DNA of 64,000 nucleotides from Cronobacter universalis NCTC 9529 (GCF_001277175.1 NZ_CP012257.1:124001-188000); one strand, 5' to 3'; positions 44,237-55,192 are shown, counted from the stretch's first letter. Notes: generated from the letters alone by a model not told the origin. Program-made: numbers and translations.

Positions 44237-45454
44237 ATGCAAAATCACGGCATCAAAAAAGTGGTTCTCGCTTACTCCGGCGGCCTCGACACCTCTGCCA
44301 TCATTCCGTGGCTGAAAGAAAACTATGAAGGGTGCGACGTGGTCGCCTGCGTGGTCGATATCGGCCAGGATCGTGACGATCTGAAAGGCGTTGAGCAGAA
44401 AGCGCTGCGCTCCGGCGCGTCTGAGTGCTATGTGGTCGATGCGCGTGAAGAGTTCATCAAAGATTACGTGTATCCGGTGCTGCAAACCGGCGCGCTGTAT
44501 GAAGGCAGCTATCTGCTGGGCACCTCGATGGCGCGTCCGCTGATCGCCAAAGCGCTGGTGGACGTGGCGAAGAAAGTCGGCGCCGACGCGCTGTGCCACG
44601 GCGCGACCGGTAAAGGCAACGACCAGGTGCGTTTCGAATCCGCCTGGGCGGCGCTGGCTCCGCACCTGAAAGTTATCGCCCCGTGGCGTGAGTGGAACCT
44701 GCGTTCCCGTGAAGCGCTGCTGGATTACCTGAAAGCGCGCGATATCCCGACCACCGCGTCGCTTGAGAAAATTTACAGCCGCGACGAGAACGCCTGGCAT
44801 ATCTCCACCGAAGGCGGCGTGCTGGAAAGCCCGTGGAATGCCCCGAACCAGGATTGCTGGGTCTGGACCGTCGATCCTAAAGACGCGCCGGATGAGGCGG
44901 AGCAGGTGACCGTGACCGTTGAGAAAGGCAACGTGGTTGCGGTTAACGGCGAGCACCTGACCCCGTTTGGCTGCCTGGAAGTGCTGAATAAAATCGGCGC
45001 GAAGCATGGCGTGGGCCGTATCGATATCGTGGAAAACCGTCTGGTGGGTATTAAATCCCGCGGCTGCTACGAAACCCCGGGGGGCACCATTATGATGGCG
45101 GCGCTGCGCGGCGTTGAGCAGCTGGTGCTGGATCGCGATAGCTTTAAATGGCGTGAGCAGGTGGGCCTTGAGATGTCTTATGTCGTGTACGACGGCCGCT
45201 GGTTCGCCCCGCTGCGTCAGTCCCTGCAGGCGGCAGCGCAGTCGCTGGCTGAACAGGTGAGCGGCGAAGTGGTGCTGGAGCTCTATAAAGGCCGTGTCAC
45301 CGCGATTCAGAAGAAATCGACCAACAGCCTGTATAACGAAGAGTTCGCGACCTTCGGCGAAGACGAAGTGTACGATCACAGCCACGCGGGCGGCTTTATC
45401 CGTCTGTTCTCCCTCTCTTCACGCATCCGTGCGCTGAATGAGCTGAAGAAGTAA
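44237..45454 (+). CDS. argG: Argininosuccinate synthase ArgG (about 400-aa class)
   Basis: ArgG condenses citrulline and aspartate with ATP. It is 405 aa, the shorter form found in many bacteria; E. coli K-12 has a 447-aa form encoded far from argCBH. The ATP pyrophosphatase loop AYSGGLDTS is at residues 12-20, and [13 protein letters not shown] and [16 protein letters not shown] follow. Its place between argB and argH makes a complete argCBGH operon. Confidence 0.97.
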   Translation: MQNHGIKKVVLAYSGGLDTSAIIPWLKENYEGCDVVACVVDIGQDRDDLKGVEQKALRSGASECYVVDAREEFIKDYVYPVLQTGALYEGSYLLGTSMARPLIAKALVDVAKKVGADALCHGATGKGNDQVRFESAWAALAPHLKVIAPWREWNLRSREALLDYLKARDIPTTASLEKIYSRDENAWHISTEGGVLESPWNAPNQDCWVWTVDPKDAPDEAEQVTVTVEKGNVVAVNGEHLTPFGCLEVLNKIGAKHGVGRIDIVENRLVGIKSRGCYETPGGTIMMAALRGVEQLVLDRDSFKWREQVGLEMSYVVYDGRWFAPLRQSLQAAAQSLAEQVSGEVVLELYKGRVTAIQKKSTNSLYNEEFATFGEDEVYDHSHAGGFIRLFSLSSRIRALNELKK

Positions 45455-45470
45455 TCTGCCGTTGCGTGGA

Positions 45471-45627
45471 TGGCGGGTGCGCTGACGCTTACCCGCCCTA
45501 CGCGCGGCAAGTGGGCCACGGGGCAGAAAAGCAGCACACTATTTTGTAGGGCGGGTAAGCGAAGCGCACCCGCATTTAAGAGATAACCAGAACAGTCGTA
45601 GTGCGGGTAAGCAAAGCGCACCCGCCA
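45471..45627. repeat. REP-like locus D, between argG and argH
   Basis: Three units: TGGCGGGTGCGCTGACGC to CCCTACG (from 45471), TGTAGGGCGGGTAAGCGAAG to CACCCGC (from 45545), and CGTAGTGCGGGTAAGC to CACCCGCC (from 45598). The last ends 27 bp before argH. The repeat therefore sits inside an operon rather than between transcripts. Confidence 0.88.
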
Positions 45628-45653
45628 TTGCAAGACAGATAACGGAGCGGATT

Positions 45654-47027
45654 ATGGCACTTTGGGGCGGACGTTTTACTCAGGCGGCAGACGGGCGGTT
45701 TAAACAATTTAATGACTCTCTGCGCTTTGATTACCGACTCGCCGAGCAGGACATTATCGGCTCCGTGGCCTGGTCTAAAGCGCTGGTCACCGTCGGCGTA
45801 CTGACCGCGCAGGAGCAAAGCCAGCTTGAAGGCGCGCTCAATACGCTGCTGGAAGAGGTGCTGGAAAACCCGCACGCGATTCTGGAAAGCGACGCGGAAG
45901 ATATTCACAGCTGGGTGGAAGGCAAGCTTATCGACAAAGTCGGCCCGCTCGGCAAAAAACTGCATACCGGACGTAGCCGTAACGACCAGGTCGCCACTGA
46001 CCTGAAACTCTGGTGCAAAACCCAGGTGCATGCGCTGCTGAGCGCCACGCGTCAGCTCCAGCAGGCGCTGGTGGTGACCGCCGAGGAAAACCAGGATGCG
46101 GTGATGCCGGGTTACACCCACCTGCAACGCGCCCAGCCGGTGACGTTCGCGCACTGGTGCCTGGCGTATGTCGAAATGCTGGCGCGCGACGAAAGCCGCC
46201 TGAAAGATACGCTGAAACGTCTCGATGTCAGCCCGCTTGGCAGCGGCGCGCTCGCCGGTACGGCGTATGAGATCGACCGTGAACAACTGGCAGGCTGGCT
46301 TGGTTTCGCCAGCGCCACCCGCAACAGCCTGGACAGCGTTTCCGATCGCGACCATGTGCTGGAGCTGCTGTCGGACGCCGCCATCAGCATGGTGCATCTG
46401 TCGCGCTTCGCGGAAGATCTGATTTTCTTTAACTCCGGCGAAGCGGGGTTTGTCGAGCTGTCCGATCGCGTGACGTCCGGCTCCTCATTAATGCCGCAGA
46501 AGAAAAACCCGGACGCGCTGGAGCTTATTCGCGGCAAGTGCGGCCGCGTGCAGGGCGCGCTTACCGGCATGATGATGACGCTCAAAGGTCTGCCGCTCGC
46601 GTACAACAAAGATATGCAGGAAGATAAAGAAGGGCTGTTCGACGCGCTCGACACCTGGCTTGATTGCCTGCATATGGCGGCGCTGGTGCTGGACGGCATT
46701 CAGGTGAAACGCCCGCGCTGTCAGGAAGCGGCGCAGCAGGGCTACGCTAACGCCACGGAACTGGCGGATTACCTGGTCGCTAAAGGCGTGCCGTTCCGCG
46801 AAGCGCACCACATTGTGGGCGAGGCGGTGGTAGAGGCGATTCGCCAGGGCAAACCGCTGGAAGATCTGGCGCTCGCCGACCTGCAAAAATTCAGCCCGGT
46901 AATCAGTGACGATGTGTACCCGGTGCTGTCGCTGCAGTCGTGTCTTGATAAGCGCGCGGCGCAGGGCGGCGTCTCGCCGGTGCAGGTGGCGCAGGCCATT
47001 AGCGCGGCGAAAGCGCGACTGGCATAA
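45654..47027 (+). CDS. argH: Argininosuccinate lyase ArgH
   Basis: ArgH splits argininosuccinate into arginine and fumarate, the last pathway step. The 457-aa fumarase/aspartase-superfamily protein carries the signature [12 protein letters not shown], the early motif [18 protein letters not shown] and the catalytic region [16 protein letters not shown]. It follows the repeat locus and ends the operon with a terminator. Confidence 0.97.
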   Translation: MALWGGRFTQAADGRFKQFNDSLRFDYRLAEQDIIGSVAWSKALVTVGVLTAQEQSQLEGALNTLLEEVLENPHAILESDAEDIHSWVEGKLIDKVGPLGKKLHTGRSRNDQVATDLKLWCKTQVHALLSATRQLQQALVVTAEENQDAVMPGYTHLQRAQPVTFAHWCLAYVEMLARDESRLKDTLKRLDVSPLGSGALAGTAYEIDREQLAGWLGFASATRNSLDSVSDRDHVLELLSDAAISMVHLSRFAEDLIFFNSGEAGFVELSDRVTSGSSLMPQKKNPDALELIRGKCGRVQGALTGMMMTLKGLPLAYNKDMQEDKEGLFDALDTWLDCLHMAALVLDGIQVKRPRCQEAAQQGYANATELADYLVAKGVPFREAHHIVGEAVVEAIRQGKPLEDLALADLQKFSPVISDDVYPVLSLQSCLDKRAAQGGVSPVQVAQAISAAKARLA

Positions 47028-47042
47028 TAGCGAATGGCAGAA

Positions 47043-47072
47043 GAAAGCCCGGCGGATGTCGGGCTTTTTTTA
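47043..47072 (+). terminator. Terminator of argCBGH
   Basis: AAGCCCG / CGGGCTT with an 8-nt loop and a T7 run, about 17 bases after argH. Confidence 0.85.
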
Positions 47073-47091
47073 TGCGTCCCGAAACGCAGGC

Positions 47092-47210
47092 AAAAAAAAA
47101 GCGGACTTACTGTCCGCTAAATAGTTCACGTTGGCTTTAGTTATACGGCTAACAGAGAGACTCTGTGTGCGGGTTATCACTCGGTGAGGGTAACGAGTGA
47201 TGTTCTCCGC
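47092..47210 (-). ncRNA. oxyS: OxyS, peroxide-induced small RNA
   Basis: OxyS is an Hfq-dependent sRNA made during peroxide stress. The minus strand carries the highly conserved AACTAAAGCCAACGTGAAC block. It is followed by the terminator AGCGGAC / GTCCGCT and nine T. The 5' half differs from E. coli: a hairpin ATCACTCG / CGAGTGAT (47176-47201) replaces the GAAACGG stem. The 5' end near 47210 is estimated from a TAATA-like -10. It is divergent from oxyR, as in E. coli. Confidence 0.85.
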
Positions 47211-47307
47211 GGCTGAGGCTATTATTCACTTTCGTGCTTGATAGGGATAATCGTTGGTTGCTATGCTATCTATCGCCATGAACTATCATGGCGGCGGAGG
47301 ATGAAGA

Positions 47308-48225
47308 ATGAATATTCGTGATCTTGAATACCTGGTGGCCCTTGCCGAACATCGCCATTTCCGGCGTGCGGCGGACGCCTGCCACGTGAGTCAGCCAACC
47401 CTGAGCGGTCAAATCCGTAAGCTTGAAGATGAACTCGGCGTGATGCTGCTGGAACGCACCAGCCGCAAAGTGCTGTTCACACAGGCGGGGCTGCTGCTGG
47501 TAGACCAGGCGCGTACCGTTTTACGTGAAGTAAAAGTGCTGAAGGAGATGGCGAGCCAGCAGGGCGAAACCATGTCCGGCCCGCTGCATATCGGCCTTAT
47601 CCCGACCATCAGTCCTTATCTGCTGCCGCAAATCATCCCGATGCTGCATCAGACGTTCCCCAAACTCGAAATGTATCTGCACGAAGCGCAGACGCATCAG
47701 CTGCTGGCCCAGCTCGACAGCGGCAAGCTTGACTGCGCTATTCTGGCGCTGGTGAAAGAGAGCGAAGCCTTTATCGAAGTGCCGCTGTTTGATGAGCCGA
47801 TGCTGCTGGCGGTCTATGAAGATCACCCGTGGGCCGGACGCGACCGCGTGCCGATGGGCGAACTGGCGGGCGAAAAACTGCTGATGCTGGAAGACGGCCA
47901 CTGCCTGCGCGATCAGGCGATGGGCTTTTGCTTCGAAGCGGGCGCGGATGAAGACACGCATTTCCGCGCGACCAGCCTTGAAACGCTGCGCAATATGGTG
48001 GCGGCGGGCAGCGGCATTACGCTTTTGCCTGCGCTCGCCGTGCCGCCGGAGCGCCATCGCGACGGCGTCGTTTATCTGCCCTGCGTGAAGCCGGAGCCGC
48101 GACGCACTATCGGTCTGGTGTATCGTCCTGGCTCGCCACTGCGCAGCCGCTATGAACAGCTCGCAGAGGCCATCCGCAAACAGATGGATGGCCGCTTCGA
48201 CAGCGCGTTAAAACAGGCGGTTTAA
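47308..48225 (+). CDS. oxyR: Peroxide-sensing regulator OxyR (LysR family)
   Basis: OxyR is activated by disulfide formation between Cys199 and Cys208, both visible in [19 protein letters not shown]. The 305-aa protein begins with the LysR winged helix ([38 protein letters not shown]), and the regulatory domain follows. Divergent oxyS lies upstream. Its end overlaps that of sthA by 18 bp. Confidence 0.98.
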   Translation: MNIRDLEYLVALAEHRHFRRAADACHVSQPTLSGQIRKLEDELGVMLLERTSRKVLFTQAGLLLVDQARTVLREVKVLKEMASQQGETMSGPLHIGLIPTISPYLLPQIIPMLHQTFPKLEMYLHEAQTHQLLAQLDSGKLDCAILALVKESEAFIEVPLFDEPMLLAVYEDHPWAGRDRVPMGELAGEKLLMLEDGHCLRDQAMGFCFEAGADEDTHFRATSLETLRNMVAAGSGITLLPALAVPPERHRDGVVYLPCVKPEPRRTIGLVYRPGSPLRSRYEQLAEAIRKQMDGRFDSALKQAV

Positions 48226-49608
48226 GCCGTTCAGCGCGGCGACCCGATAGGCTTCCGCCATCGTCGGGTAGTTAAAGGTGGTGTTAACGAAGTATTCAAT
48301 GGTGTTACCGCCACCTTTCTGCTCCATAATCGCCTGGCCGATATGAATAATCTCGGCCGCGCGCTCCCCAAAGCAATGAATTCCCAGAATCTCTTTGGTT
48401 TCGCGGTGGAACAAAATCTTCAGCGTGCCCACGTTCATGCCCACAATTTGCGCGCGCGCCAGATGTTTAAACTGCGCGCGACCCACTTCGTAAGGCACTT
48501 TCATGGCGGTGAGCTGCTGTTCGGTTTTGCCGACGGAGCTGATTTCCGGAATGGTGTAGATGCCAGTCGGAATATCTTCCACCAGATGCGCCGACGCCAC
48601 GCCTTTCACCAGCGCCTGGGCGGCGATGCGGCCCTGATCGTAGGCGGCGGACGCCAGGCTCGGATAACCGATGACATCGCCCACGGCGTAGATATGCGGC
48701 AGCGCGGTCTGGTACATGCTGTTCACTTTCAGCAGCCCGCGGCTGTCGGCCTCAAGGCCGATATTTTCCAGCGCCAGCGAATCGGTGTTGCCGGTGCGTC
48801 CGTTCGCATAGAGCAGGCAGTCAGCTTTCACTTTCTTGCCTGATTTCAGGTGCACAATCACGCCGTCATCCACGCCTTCGATACGCTCATACTCTTCGTT
48901 GTGGCGAATCACCACGCCGCTGTTCCAGAAGTGGTATGAGAGCGAATCGGACATCTCCTGATCGAGAAACGCCAGCAGGCGGTCGCGGGTGTTGATGAGA
49001 TCCACCTTGACGTTCATCCCGCGGAAAATCGACGCGTATTCACAGCCGATGACGCCCGCGCCGTAGATAATCACATGGCGCGGCTCATGGTGCATGCTGA
49101 GGATGGAGTCGCTGTCGTAGATGCGCGAGTGGGTGAAATCCACATCGTCCGGGTGATAGGGGCGCGAGCCGCAGGCAATCACGAATTTCTCAGCGGTCAG
49201 GGTCTCTATCGAGCCGTCGTTGCAGGTAAGCTCAATCGTATGTTCATCAACAAAACGCGCGTCGCCCTGCAGGATCTGGCAGCGGTTGCGCTCGTAAAAG
49301 CCCTGGCGCATGTTGGTCTGCTGATTGATCACGTTGTCGGCGTGGTTGAGGATGTCGGCGAAAGAGGAACGGAGAGGACGGGAGTGGGCGCTGTATAACG
49401 GGTTCTGGTTAAATTCAATGATACGGCTGACGGCGTGGCGTAGCGCCTTCGACGGGATGGTGCCCCAGTGGGTGCAACCGCCGCCGACATTATGGTAGCG
49501 CTCTATCACGGCTACCGTGGCGCCCTGTTTCACCAGGCCCATTGCGGCGCCTTCGCCGCCGGGGCCAGAGCCAATCACTATTACATCATAATCGTAGGTT
49601 TGTGGCAT
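48208..49608 (-). CDS. sthA: Soluble pyridine nucleotide transhydrogenase SthA
   Basis: SthA (UdhA) transfers hydride between NADPH and NAD+ in the cytoplasm. The 466-aa flavoprotein resembles disulfide reductases but has only one cysteine in [19 protein letters not shown], the hallmark of this family. FAD sites are [13 protein letters not shown] and [23 protein letters not shown] binding is at [15 protein letters not shown]. The start at 49606-49608 gives [15 protein letters not shown]; nine more open codons upstream are not needed. Confidence 0.97.
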   Translation of the reverse strand: MPQTYDYDVIVIGSGPGGEGAAMGLVKQGATVAVIERYHNVGGGCTHWGTIPSKALRHAVSRIIEFNQNPLYSAHSRPLRSSFADILNHADNVINQQTNMRQGFYERNRCQILQGDARFVDEHTIELTCNDGSIETLTAEKFVIACGSRPYHPDDVDFTHSRIYDSDSILSMHHEPRHVIIYGAGVIGCEYASIFRGMNVKVDLINTRDRLLAFLDQEMSDSLSYHFWNSGVVIRHNEEYERIEGVDDGVIVHLKSGKKVKADCLLYANGRTGNTDSLALENIGLEADSRGLLKVNSMYQTALPHIYAVGDVIGYPSLASAAYDQGRIAAQALVKGVASAHLVEDIPTGIYTIPEISSVGKTEQQLTAMKVPYEVGRAQFKHLARAQIVGMNVGTLKILFHRETKEILGIHCFGERAAEIIHIGQAIMEQKGGGNTIEYFVNTTFNYPTMAEAYRVAALNGLNRLF

Positions 49609-49804
49609 GGTAAGGCTTACCTTGTTCTTATACATAAAAGCAACAGAATAGTAACATCACCCAAAGAATAACCCAATTCTCGCTGTGCGTTTTGCCATCT
49701 CTGGTAGCCTGCTCGTCGTAAACAATCATTCACAATCCGTTATAAACCCGGTAGTTTTAAAACTGGTATAGTGCCGTTTCAACAGGAAGGAAGCAGGCAA
49801 CGTG

Positions 49805-50440
49805 ATGGGCGTCAGAGCGCAACAGAAAGAACGAACCCGGCGGTCGCTGGTGGAAGCCGCGTTTAGTCAGCTAAGCGCGGAAAGAAGTTTTGCCAGCCTG
49901 AGCCTGCGCGAAGTGGCGCGCGAGGCCGGCATTGCGCCGACCTCGTTTTACCGGCACTTCCGTGATGTGGATGAGCTGGGCCTGACGATGGTGGACGAAA
50001 GCGGCCTGATGCTGCGCCAGCTGATGCGCCAGGCGCGCCAGCGCATCGCCAAAGGCGGCAGCGTGATCCGCACGTCGGTCTCCACCTTTATGGAGTTTAT
50101 CGGCAATAACCCGAACGCGTTCCGGCTGCTGCTGCGCGAGCGCTCCGGGACGTCAGCGGCGTTTCGCGCCGCGGTGGCGCGTGAAATCCAGCATTTCATC
50201 GCGGAACTTGCCGATTATCTGGAACTCGAAAATCATATGCCGCGCGCGTTTACCGAGGCTCAGGCGGAGGCGATGGTGACCATTGTCTTTAGCGCCGGCG
50301 CTGAAGCGCTGGACGTGAGCCCGGAACAGCGCGGGCAATTAGAAGAGCGGCTGGTCTTGCAACTGCGCATGATTTCCAAAGGCGCTTACTACTGGTACCG
50401 TCGCGAACAAGAAAAGATGGCGCAAAATTCCGATAAGTGA
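49805..50440 (+). CDS. fabR: Unsaturated fatty acid biosynthesis repressor FabR (TetR family)
   Basis: FabR represses fabB and fabA in response to acyl-chain composition. The 211-aa protein has the TetR helix-turn-helix [20 protein letters not shown] (about residues 39-58) and an all-alpha ligand domain. It is near-identical to E. coli up to the last 20 residues. I use the ATG at 49805; the GTG just before it is also possible. yijD follows after 10 bases. Confidence 0.95.
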   Translation: MGVRAQQKERTRRSLVEAAFSQLSAERSFASLSLREVAREAGIAPTSFYRHFRDVDELGLTMVDESGLMLRQLMRQARQRIAKGGSVIRTSVSTFMEFIGNNPNAFRLLLRERSGTSAAFRAAVAREIQHFIAELADYLELENHMPRAFTEAQAEAMVTIVFSAGAEALDVSPEQRGQLEERLVLQLRMISKGAYYWYRREQEKMAQNSDK

Positions 50441-50450
50441 AGGACGAGCA

Positions 50451-50810
50451 ATGAGAACCACGACACAAGAAAAGGGTACGCTGCTGCTGGCGCTGTTAGC
50501 CGGCCTGTCGATTAACGGCACCTGCGCGGCGCTGTTTAGCTCCATCGTGCCTTTCTCGATTTTCCCGATTATCTCCCTGGCGCTGACGGTGTATTGTCTG
50601 CACCAGCGCTACCTTAACCGCACGATGCCGGTGGGCCTGCCGGGCATCGCCGCCGCCTGTTTTATTCTGGGCGTGCTGCTTTACAGCGCCGTGGTGCGCG
50701 CCGAATATCCGGCGATTGGCTCTAACTTCCTGCCGTCGGTGCTGTCGGTGGTGCTGTTGTTCTGGATTGGCTTTCGCCTGCGTCGGCGCAAAGCGCGCTA
50801 CGAAGAGTGA
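50451..50810 (+). CDS. yijD: YijD inner-membrane protein (DUF1422)
   Basis: YijD is a 119-aa membrane protein of unknown role with about four hydrophobic segments ([73 protein letters not shown]) and a basic C-terminal tail. It is always next to fabR in enteric bacteria and is presumably co-transcribed, which hints at a membrane-lipid link. Confidence 0.92.
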   Translation: MRTTTQEKGTLLLALLAGLSINGTCAALFSSIVPFSIFPIISLALTVYCLHQRYLNRTMPVGLPGIAAACFILGVLLYSAVVRAEYPAIGSNFLPSVLSVVLLFWIGFRLRRRKARYEE

Positions 50811-50838
50811 AGAAAAGGACGCTGAGGCGCCCTTTTTT
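50811..50838. terminator. Terminator between yijD and trmA
   Basis: A hairpin of AAAAGGACGC and GGCGCCCTTTTTT type lies between the convergent stops of yijD and trmA. Confidence 0.75.
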
Positions 50839-50839
50839 A

Positions 50840-51940
50840 TTAGCGGCGCGTTAACAGTACGCCGCATTCCATATGGTGGGTGTAAGGGAACTGATCGAAC
50901 AGCGCGAGGCGCTCGACGCGGTGCGTCTGGCTCAGCGTGTCGAGGTTCTCGCAAAGTGTTTGCGGGTTGCAGGAGATATAAAGGATACGCGGATACGCCT
51001 GCACCATTTTGACGGTCTCATGATCCAGCCCGCTGCGCGGCGGATCGACGAAGATCGTCTCGCACTGGTAGCTTTTCAGATCGATCCCCTGCAGGCGGTT
51101 AAATTCACGCACGCCGTTCATCGCCTGGGTAAATTCTTCCGCCGCCATGCGGATAATCTGCACGTTGTCGATGTGGTTGGCCGCAATGTTGTATTGCGCG
51201 GCGGCGACGGACGGCTTGGCGATTTCCGTCGCCAGCACGCGGTTAAAGTTGCGCGCCAGCGCCAGCGAGAAGTTGCCGTTACCGCAGTAAAGCTCCAGCA
51301 GATCGCCTTTTGAACCCCGGGTGACATCCAGCGCCCACTCCAGCATATGAATGTTCATCGCCGCGTTCGGCTGGGTAAAGCTGTTCTCCACCTGGCGATA
51401 AATCATCTCCGTGCCCGCTACCGGCAGGCGCTCGTCGATGTAATCCTGATCGAGCATGATTTTGGTTTTTGTCGCGCGGCCGATGAAGTGCACATCAAAA
51501 CCGTCGGCGCGCAGCGCATCGCGAAGACGCGTCGCCTCTTCACGCCAGGCGTCATCCAGCGCGCGGTGATAGAGCAGCGAGACGACCGCCTGCTGGCTGC
51601 GGGTGGTCAGGTAGTCAATCTGGAACAGCTTGTGGCGCAGCGTGCGGTTGTCGCGAATGCCCGCGATCATGCGCGGCATCAGGGCGTTAATCAGCTCGCT
51701 CGCCGCCGGGAAACTGTCGACGCGAATACGGCTGCGCGTCTCCTGATCGAAAATGATGTGATAGAGGTCGTCGCCGTCATGCCAGAGGCGGAACTCGGCG
51801 CGCATGCGGTAGTGGCTTACCGGCGAGCGGAACACCTCCGGCGCTGGCGCGGCGAAAGGCGCCATCATGCTTTGCAGGCGCTCGGTTTTTTCGGCCAGCT
51901 GTGCGTCGTATTGATCGATAGGGAGATGTTCAGGGGTCAT
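50840..51940 (-). CDS. trmA: tRNA (uracil-5-)-methyltransferase TrmA
   Basis: TrmA makes ribothymidine at position 54 of tRNA. The 366-aa SAM-dependent enzyme has the SAM site [18 protein letters not shown] (residues 213-230), [10 protein letters not shown] and the catalytic nucleophile Cys324 in [11 protein letters not shown]. The start [14 protein letters not shown] at 51938-51940 matches E. coli. The open frame to 52411 crosses the btuB riboswitch and is not coding. Confidence 0.97.
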   Translation of the reverse strand: MTPEHLPIDQYDAQLAEKTERLQSMMAPFAAPAPEVFRSPVSHYRMRAEFRLWHDGDDLYHIIFDQETRSRIRVDSFPAASELINALMPRMIAGIRDNRTLRHKLFQIDYLTTRSQQAVVSLLYHRALDDAWREEATRLRDALRADGFDVHFIGRATKTKIMLDQDYIDERLPVAGTEMIYRQVENSFTQPNAAMNIHMLEWALDVTRGSKGDLLELYCGNGNFSLALARNFNRVLATEIAKPSVAAAQYNIAANHIDNVQIIRMAAEEFTQAMNGVREFNRLQGIDLKSYQCETIFVDPPRSGLDHETVKMVQAYPRILYISCNPQTLCENLDTLSQTHRVERLALFDQFPYTHHMECGVLLTRR

Positions 51941-52073
51941 CATGCGTCCTGGGTGATAAAAATTTACGCCGGGATTGTAGGGAATGCGGGCGTGATGTCC
52001 AGCGTTGATTGTTTTTGCATCATCACAGATGGAAGTCTGGACTTCTGTCTGGCGCTCCATGTAGCATGCCGTT

Positions 52074-52240
52074 TCCGGTCTCCTGTGAGTGAAAAGGGAA
52101 TCCAGTGCGAATCTGGAGCTGACGCGCAGCGGTAAAGACAGGTGGGATGAACGCGTTCGCAGACACTGCCGGCCCGCCGGTGGGAAGTCCTCATCCGTAA
52201 CACACCTCCAAGCCCGAAGACCTGCCGGAGTCACGTCGCA
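52074..52240 (+). promoter_or_regulatory. Cobalamin riboswitch of btuB
   Basis: This leader matches the E. coli btuB riboswitch. It carries GGGAATCCAGTGCGAATCTG, the GCGCAGCGGTAAAGACAGG region, GGTGGGAAGTC and the B12 box AGCCCGAAGACCTGCC at about 52211-52226. Binding of adenosylcobalamin is expected to block btuB translation. An expression platform follows between 52240 and the btuB start. Confidence 0.93.
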
Positions 52241-52313
52241 TCTCGCGCACTTATCGCGTTCTATCAAGTGCGCCTGCGGCATCCTACAAGTTAAGCGGAT
52301 GCTTACATTAATG

Positions 52314-54167
52314 ATGATAAAAAAAATCTCGCTGCTGACGGCGCTTTCCGTCACGGCGTTTTCTGGCTGGGCGCAGGATGGCGACTCAGATTCTCTGGTG
52401 GTGACCGCCAACCGTTTTCAGCAGCCGGTCAATACGGTGCTGGCGCCGACTGATGTCGTGACGCGTGAGCAAATCGATAAATGGCAGTCTAAAACGGTGC
52501 TGGATGTATTGCGTCGTTTGCCTGGCGTGGATATTTCACAAAACGGGGGAATGGGGCAACTCGCTTCCGTTTATGTCCGCGGCACGGATTCACGCCACGC
52601 GCTCATCCTGATGGATGGCGTACCAGTTTCTCGTCCAAACCTATCCAATGACTCTAATCTTTATCAAATCCCGGTGTCGCTAATTCAGCGTATTGAGTTT
52701 ATTCGCGGGCCGCGTTCGGCGGTATATGGCTCCGGGGCTATTGGTGGCGTGATTAATATCATCACGCAGAGTGATGATGAAGTGTCACGCATTGATGCTG
52801 GTGTCGGTTCTAAGGGCTATCAGGAATATTCGGGCACGCTGCGTCAGCGTTTTGGCGACACGGTGGTGACGGCGATGGGGGCATACCAGACGACCCACGG
52901 ATTTAACGTTCAGCCGGGATCGACATGGAGCCATGACAGCGACCGCGACGGTTATCGTAATAAAACGTTTTTTGGCAGCCTTCAGCATCATTTCTCTGAC
53001 AACGTTGAGGGTTTCTTTCGCGGCTATGGCTATGCCAATAACGCCGATTACGATGTAGGCAGCCCGCCGTTTTCTCCGGCATTCAGCGCGGATGAAAACC
53101 AGTATGACAATCAGTCATGGGATACCGGATTACGCTATAACGCCGACATCTATTCTTCTCAGCTCATCGCCAGTTTCCAGAAGCTGAAAAGCTATAACTA
53201 CAGTAGCCTTTATGGCCGTTACCAGGATGGCACGACGCTTGATCGCATGGAGCAGCGTTATATTCAGTGGGGTAACAACCTTGTTGTCGGTCACGGTTCC
53301 GTCAGTGCCGGAGTGGACTGGAAGCAGGAAAAACTCACCTCAACAACGCAGGCTGATACTGACCGCTATAAACGCGATACCACGGGGATTTACCTTACCG
53401 GCCAGCAGCAGGTGCTTGATGATGTCACGCTCGAAGCGTCAGGTCGTGAAGATCATGATGAGCAGTTTGGCTGGCATGGTACCTGGCAGACCGCTGCTGG
53501 GTGGGGGTTTGTGGATGGCTACCGTGCCACCCTTTCATATGGTACAGGGTTTCTGGCGCCGGGCCTGACCCAGCAGTTTGGGTCGCCGCAGTATGGTATT
53601 GCGTCCAACCCGGATCTTCAGCCGGAAAAATCCAGGCAGTGGGAAGCAGGCATTGAAGGGGTAACCGGTCCTCTGGACTGGCGCTTGTCGGCGTGGCGAT
53701 ACAAGATTGACAACCTGATAAGCTATAACAATGACGCTTATTACAACGTCAAATCCGCCACGATTAAAGGAGTGGAGTGGACTGGCAATCTGACTACCGG
53801 GCCTGTGAGTCATCAGCTTACGTTGCAGTATATCGATCCGCGTGATGATGAAACACATGAGCGCTTGCAGCGTCGCGCCAGACAACAAGTGAAATACGAT
53901 CTCAGCGGTGAAGTCTCAGACTTTGGGTGGGATGTCACTTACCAGTATATCGGCGAGCGCGAAGATACTAACTTTAACGCTATCCCATCAGAAAAAGTGA
54001 AGCTCGGCGGCGTCAGTCTGTGGGATGTCGCGGTTTCGTATCCGGTCACCTCTCACCTTACAGTTCGTGGTAAAATAGCTAATCTGTTCGATAAAGATTA
54101 CGAGACGGCTTATGGCTACCAAACTGCAGGACGGGAGTACAACTTGTCAGGCAGCTACACCTTCTGA
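52314..54167 (+). CDS. btuB: Outer-membrane vitamin B12 receptor BtuB
   Basis: BtuB is a TonB-dependent transporter that imports cobalamin. The 617-aa protein has a signal peptide ([20 protein letters not shown]), a TonB box [10 protein letters not shown], a plug domain (about residues 40-150) and a 22-strand barrel. The N-terminal leader and the last ~55 residues ([20 protein letters not shown]) are nearly identical to E. coli, while the barrel centre is strongly diverged. The ATG at 52314 matches the family; ATGs at 52311 and 52299 are alternatives. Its 3' end overlaps murI by 56 bp. Confidence 0.94.
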   Translation: MIKKISLLTALSVTAFSGWAQDGDSDSLVVTANRFQQPVNTVLAPTDVVTREQIDKWQSKTVLDVLRRLPGVDISQNGGMGQLASVYVRGTDSRHALILMDGVPVSRPNLSNDSNLYQIPVSLIQRIEFIRGPRSAVYGSGAIGGVINIITQSDDEVSRIDAGVGSKGYQEYSGTLRQRFGDTVVTAMGAYQTTHGFNVQPGSTWSHDSDRDGYRNKTFFGSLQHHFSDNVEGFFRGYGYANNADYDVGSPPFSPAFSADENQYDNQSWDTGLRYNADIYSSQLIASFQKLKSYNYSSLYGRYQDGTTLDRMEQRYIQWGNNLVVGHGSVSAGVDWKQEKLTSTTQADTDRYKRDTTGIYLTGQQQVLDDVTLEASGREDHDEQFGWHGTWQTAAGWGFVDGYRATLSYGTGFLAPGLTQQFGSPQYGIASNPDLQPEKSRQWEAGIEGVTGPLDWRLSAWRYKIDNLISYNNDAYYNVKSATIKGVEWTGNLTTGPVSHQLTLQYIDPRDDETHERLQRRARQQVKYDLSGEVSDFGWDVTYQYIGEREDTNFNAIPSEKVKLGGVSLWDVAVSYPVTSHLTVRGKIANLFDKDYETAYGYQTAGREYNLSGSYTF

Positions 54168-54963
54168 GGCCCGCCCAACCATACTGGTTTTTGACTCGGG
54201 TGTGGGTGGGCTTTCTGTTTATGATGAGATCCGGCATCTCCTGCCGGATCTGCATTACATCTACGCTTTCGATAACGTTGCATTCCCATACGGTGAGAAG
54301 AGCGAAGCGTTTATCGTTGAGCGCGTGGTCGAGATTGTGACCGCCGTTCAGGCGCGCTACCCTCTGGCGCTTGCCGTTATCGCCTGCAACTCCGCCAGTA
54401 CGGTTTCTCTCCCTGCTCTACGTGAAAAATTCGCGTTTCCTGTTGTGGGCGTCGTGCCTGCTATCAAACCAGCCGCGCGTCTGACGGCGAACGGCGTGGT
54501 GGGGCTGCTGGCGACTCGCGGAACGGTTAAGCGTCCTTATACGCATGAGCTGATTGCGCGCTTCGCCAATGAATGCCAGATAGAAATGCTGGGTTCAGCG
54601 GAGCTGGTGGAAATTGCCGAAGCGAAACTGCACGGCGAGCCGGTTTCTCTGGAAGCGCTGCGTCGCGTGCTGCGTCCGTGGCTGCGCATGCCTGAGCCGC
54701 CGGATACCGTGGTCCTCGGTTGTACGCACTTCCCGTTGCTGGCCGACGAGCTGTTGCAGGTGTTGCCGGAAGGCACCCGGCTGGTGGATTCTGGCGCGGC
54801 GATTGCCAGACGCACTGCCTGGCTGCTGGAGCATGAAGCGCCGGATGCGTGTTCTTCTGATGAGAATATTGCGTACTGCATGGCATTAACGCCGGAAGTT
54901 GCGCAGTTAATGTCCGTTTTGCAGCGTTATGGCTTTAATAAGCTCGAAAAATTGCCAGTTTAA
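54112..54963 (+). CDS. murI: Glutamate racemase MurI
   Basis: MurI supplies D-glutamate for peptidoglycan. At 283 aa it has the two catalytic cysteines, Cys92 in IACNSAST and Cys204 in VLGCTHFPLL. The early motif VFDSGVGGLSVYDEI and NVAFPYGEKS are intact. It overlaps btuB by 56 bp in another frame, as in E. coli, so translational coupling is likely. The rRNA promoters begin about 50 bp after its stop. Confidence 0.97.
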   Translation: MATKLQDGSTTCQAATPSEARPTILVFDSGVGGLSVYDEIRHLLPDLHYIYAFDNVAFPYGEKSEAFIVERVVEIVTAVQARYPLALAVIACNSASTVSLPALREKFAFPVVGVVPAIKPAARLTANGVVGLLATRGTVKRPYTHELIARFANECQIEMLGSAELVEIAEAKLHGEPVSLEALRRVLRPWLRMPEPPDTVVLGCTHFPLLADELLQVLPEGTRLVDSGAAIARRTAWLLEHEAPDACSSDENIAYCMALTPEVAQLMSVLQRYGFNKLEKLPV

Positions 54964-55014
54964 AAGGCTTTTGCACAAAAAAGAGACGGTCAGAAAGTTT
55001 TTTGAAATTAGGGG

Positions 55015-55042
55015 TTGTCAGGCGCAAAGAACTCCCTATAAT
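55015..55042 (+). promoter_or_regulatory. rRNA operon promoter P1
   Basis: TTGTCA (55015-55020) and TATAAT (55037-55042) are 16 bp apart. GCGCCTCC follows, the GC-rich discriminator typical of stringently controlled P1 promoters. AT-rich sequence upstream could act as an UP element. Confidence 0.9.
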
Positions 55043-55112
55043 GCGCCTCCACTGACACGGCACAACGGCGAACGAGCCGGCCCGTCAGGCAGACGAAAGC
55101 GAAAATAAACGC

Positions 55113-55140
55113 TTGACTCTGAAAGAGGAAAGCGTAATAT
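55113..55140 (+). promoter_or_regulatory. rRNA operon promoter P2
   Basis: TTGACT (55113-55118) and TAATAT (55135-55140) are 16 bp apart, about 98 bp after P1. Confidence 0.85.
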
Positions 55141-55180
55141 ACGCCACCTCGCGACAGCAGGCTGAACGCCGCGTCGCACC

Positions 55181-55192
55181 GCTCTTTAACAA
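55181..55192 (+). promoter_or_regulatory. boxA antitermination site in the rRNA leader
   Basis: GCTCTTTAACAA matches the boxA core, where Nus factors assemble. The same element recurs before 23S at about 57168-57179. The remaining leader to 55330 precedes 16S. Confidence 0.85.

Noticed and set aside
43646..45385. 579-codon open frame antisense to argB and argG
   Set aside because: It crosses two real genes and their junction and has arbitrary composition; treated as a shadow.
52089..52313. Upstream extension of btuB
   Set aside because: This part is the riboswitch itself; the signal peptide begins at 52314.
51941..52411. Upstream extension of trmA through the btuB leader
   Set aside because: The extension covers the antisense of the cobalamin riboswitch, and the family start is at 51940.
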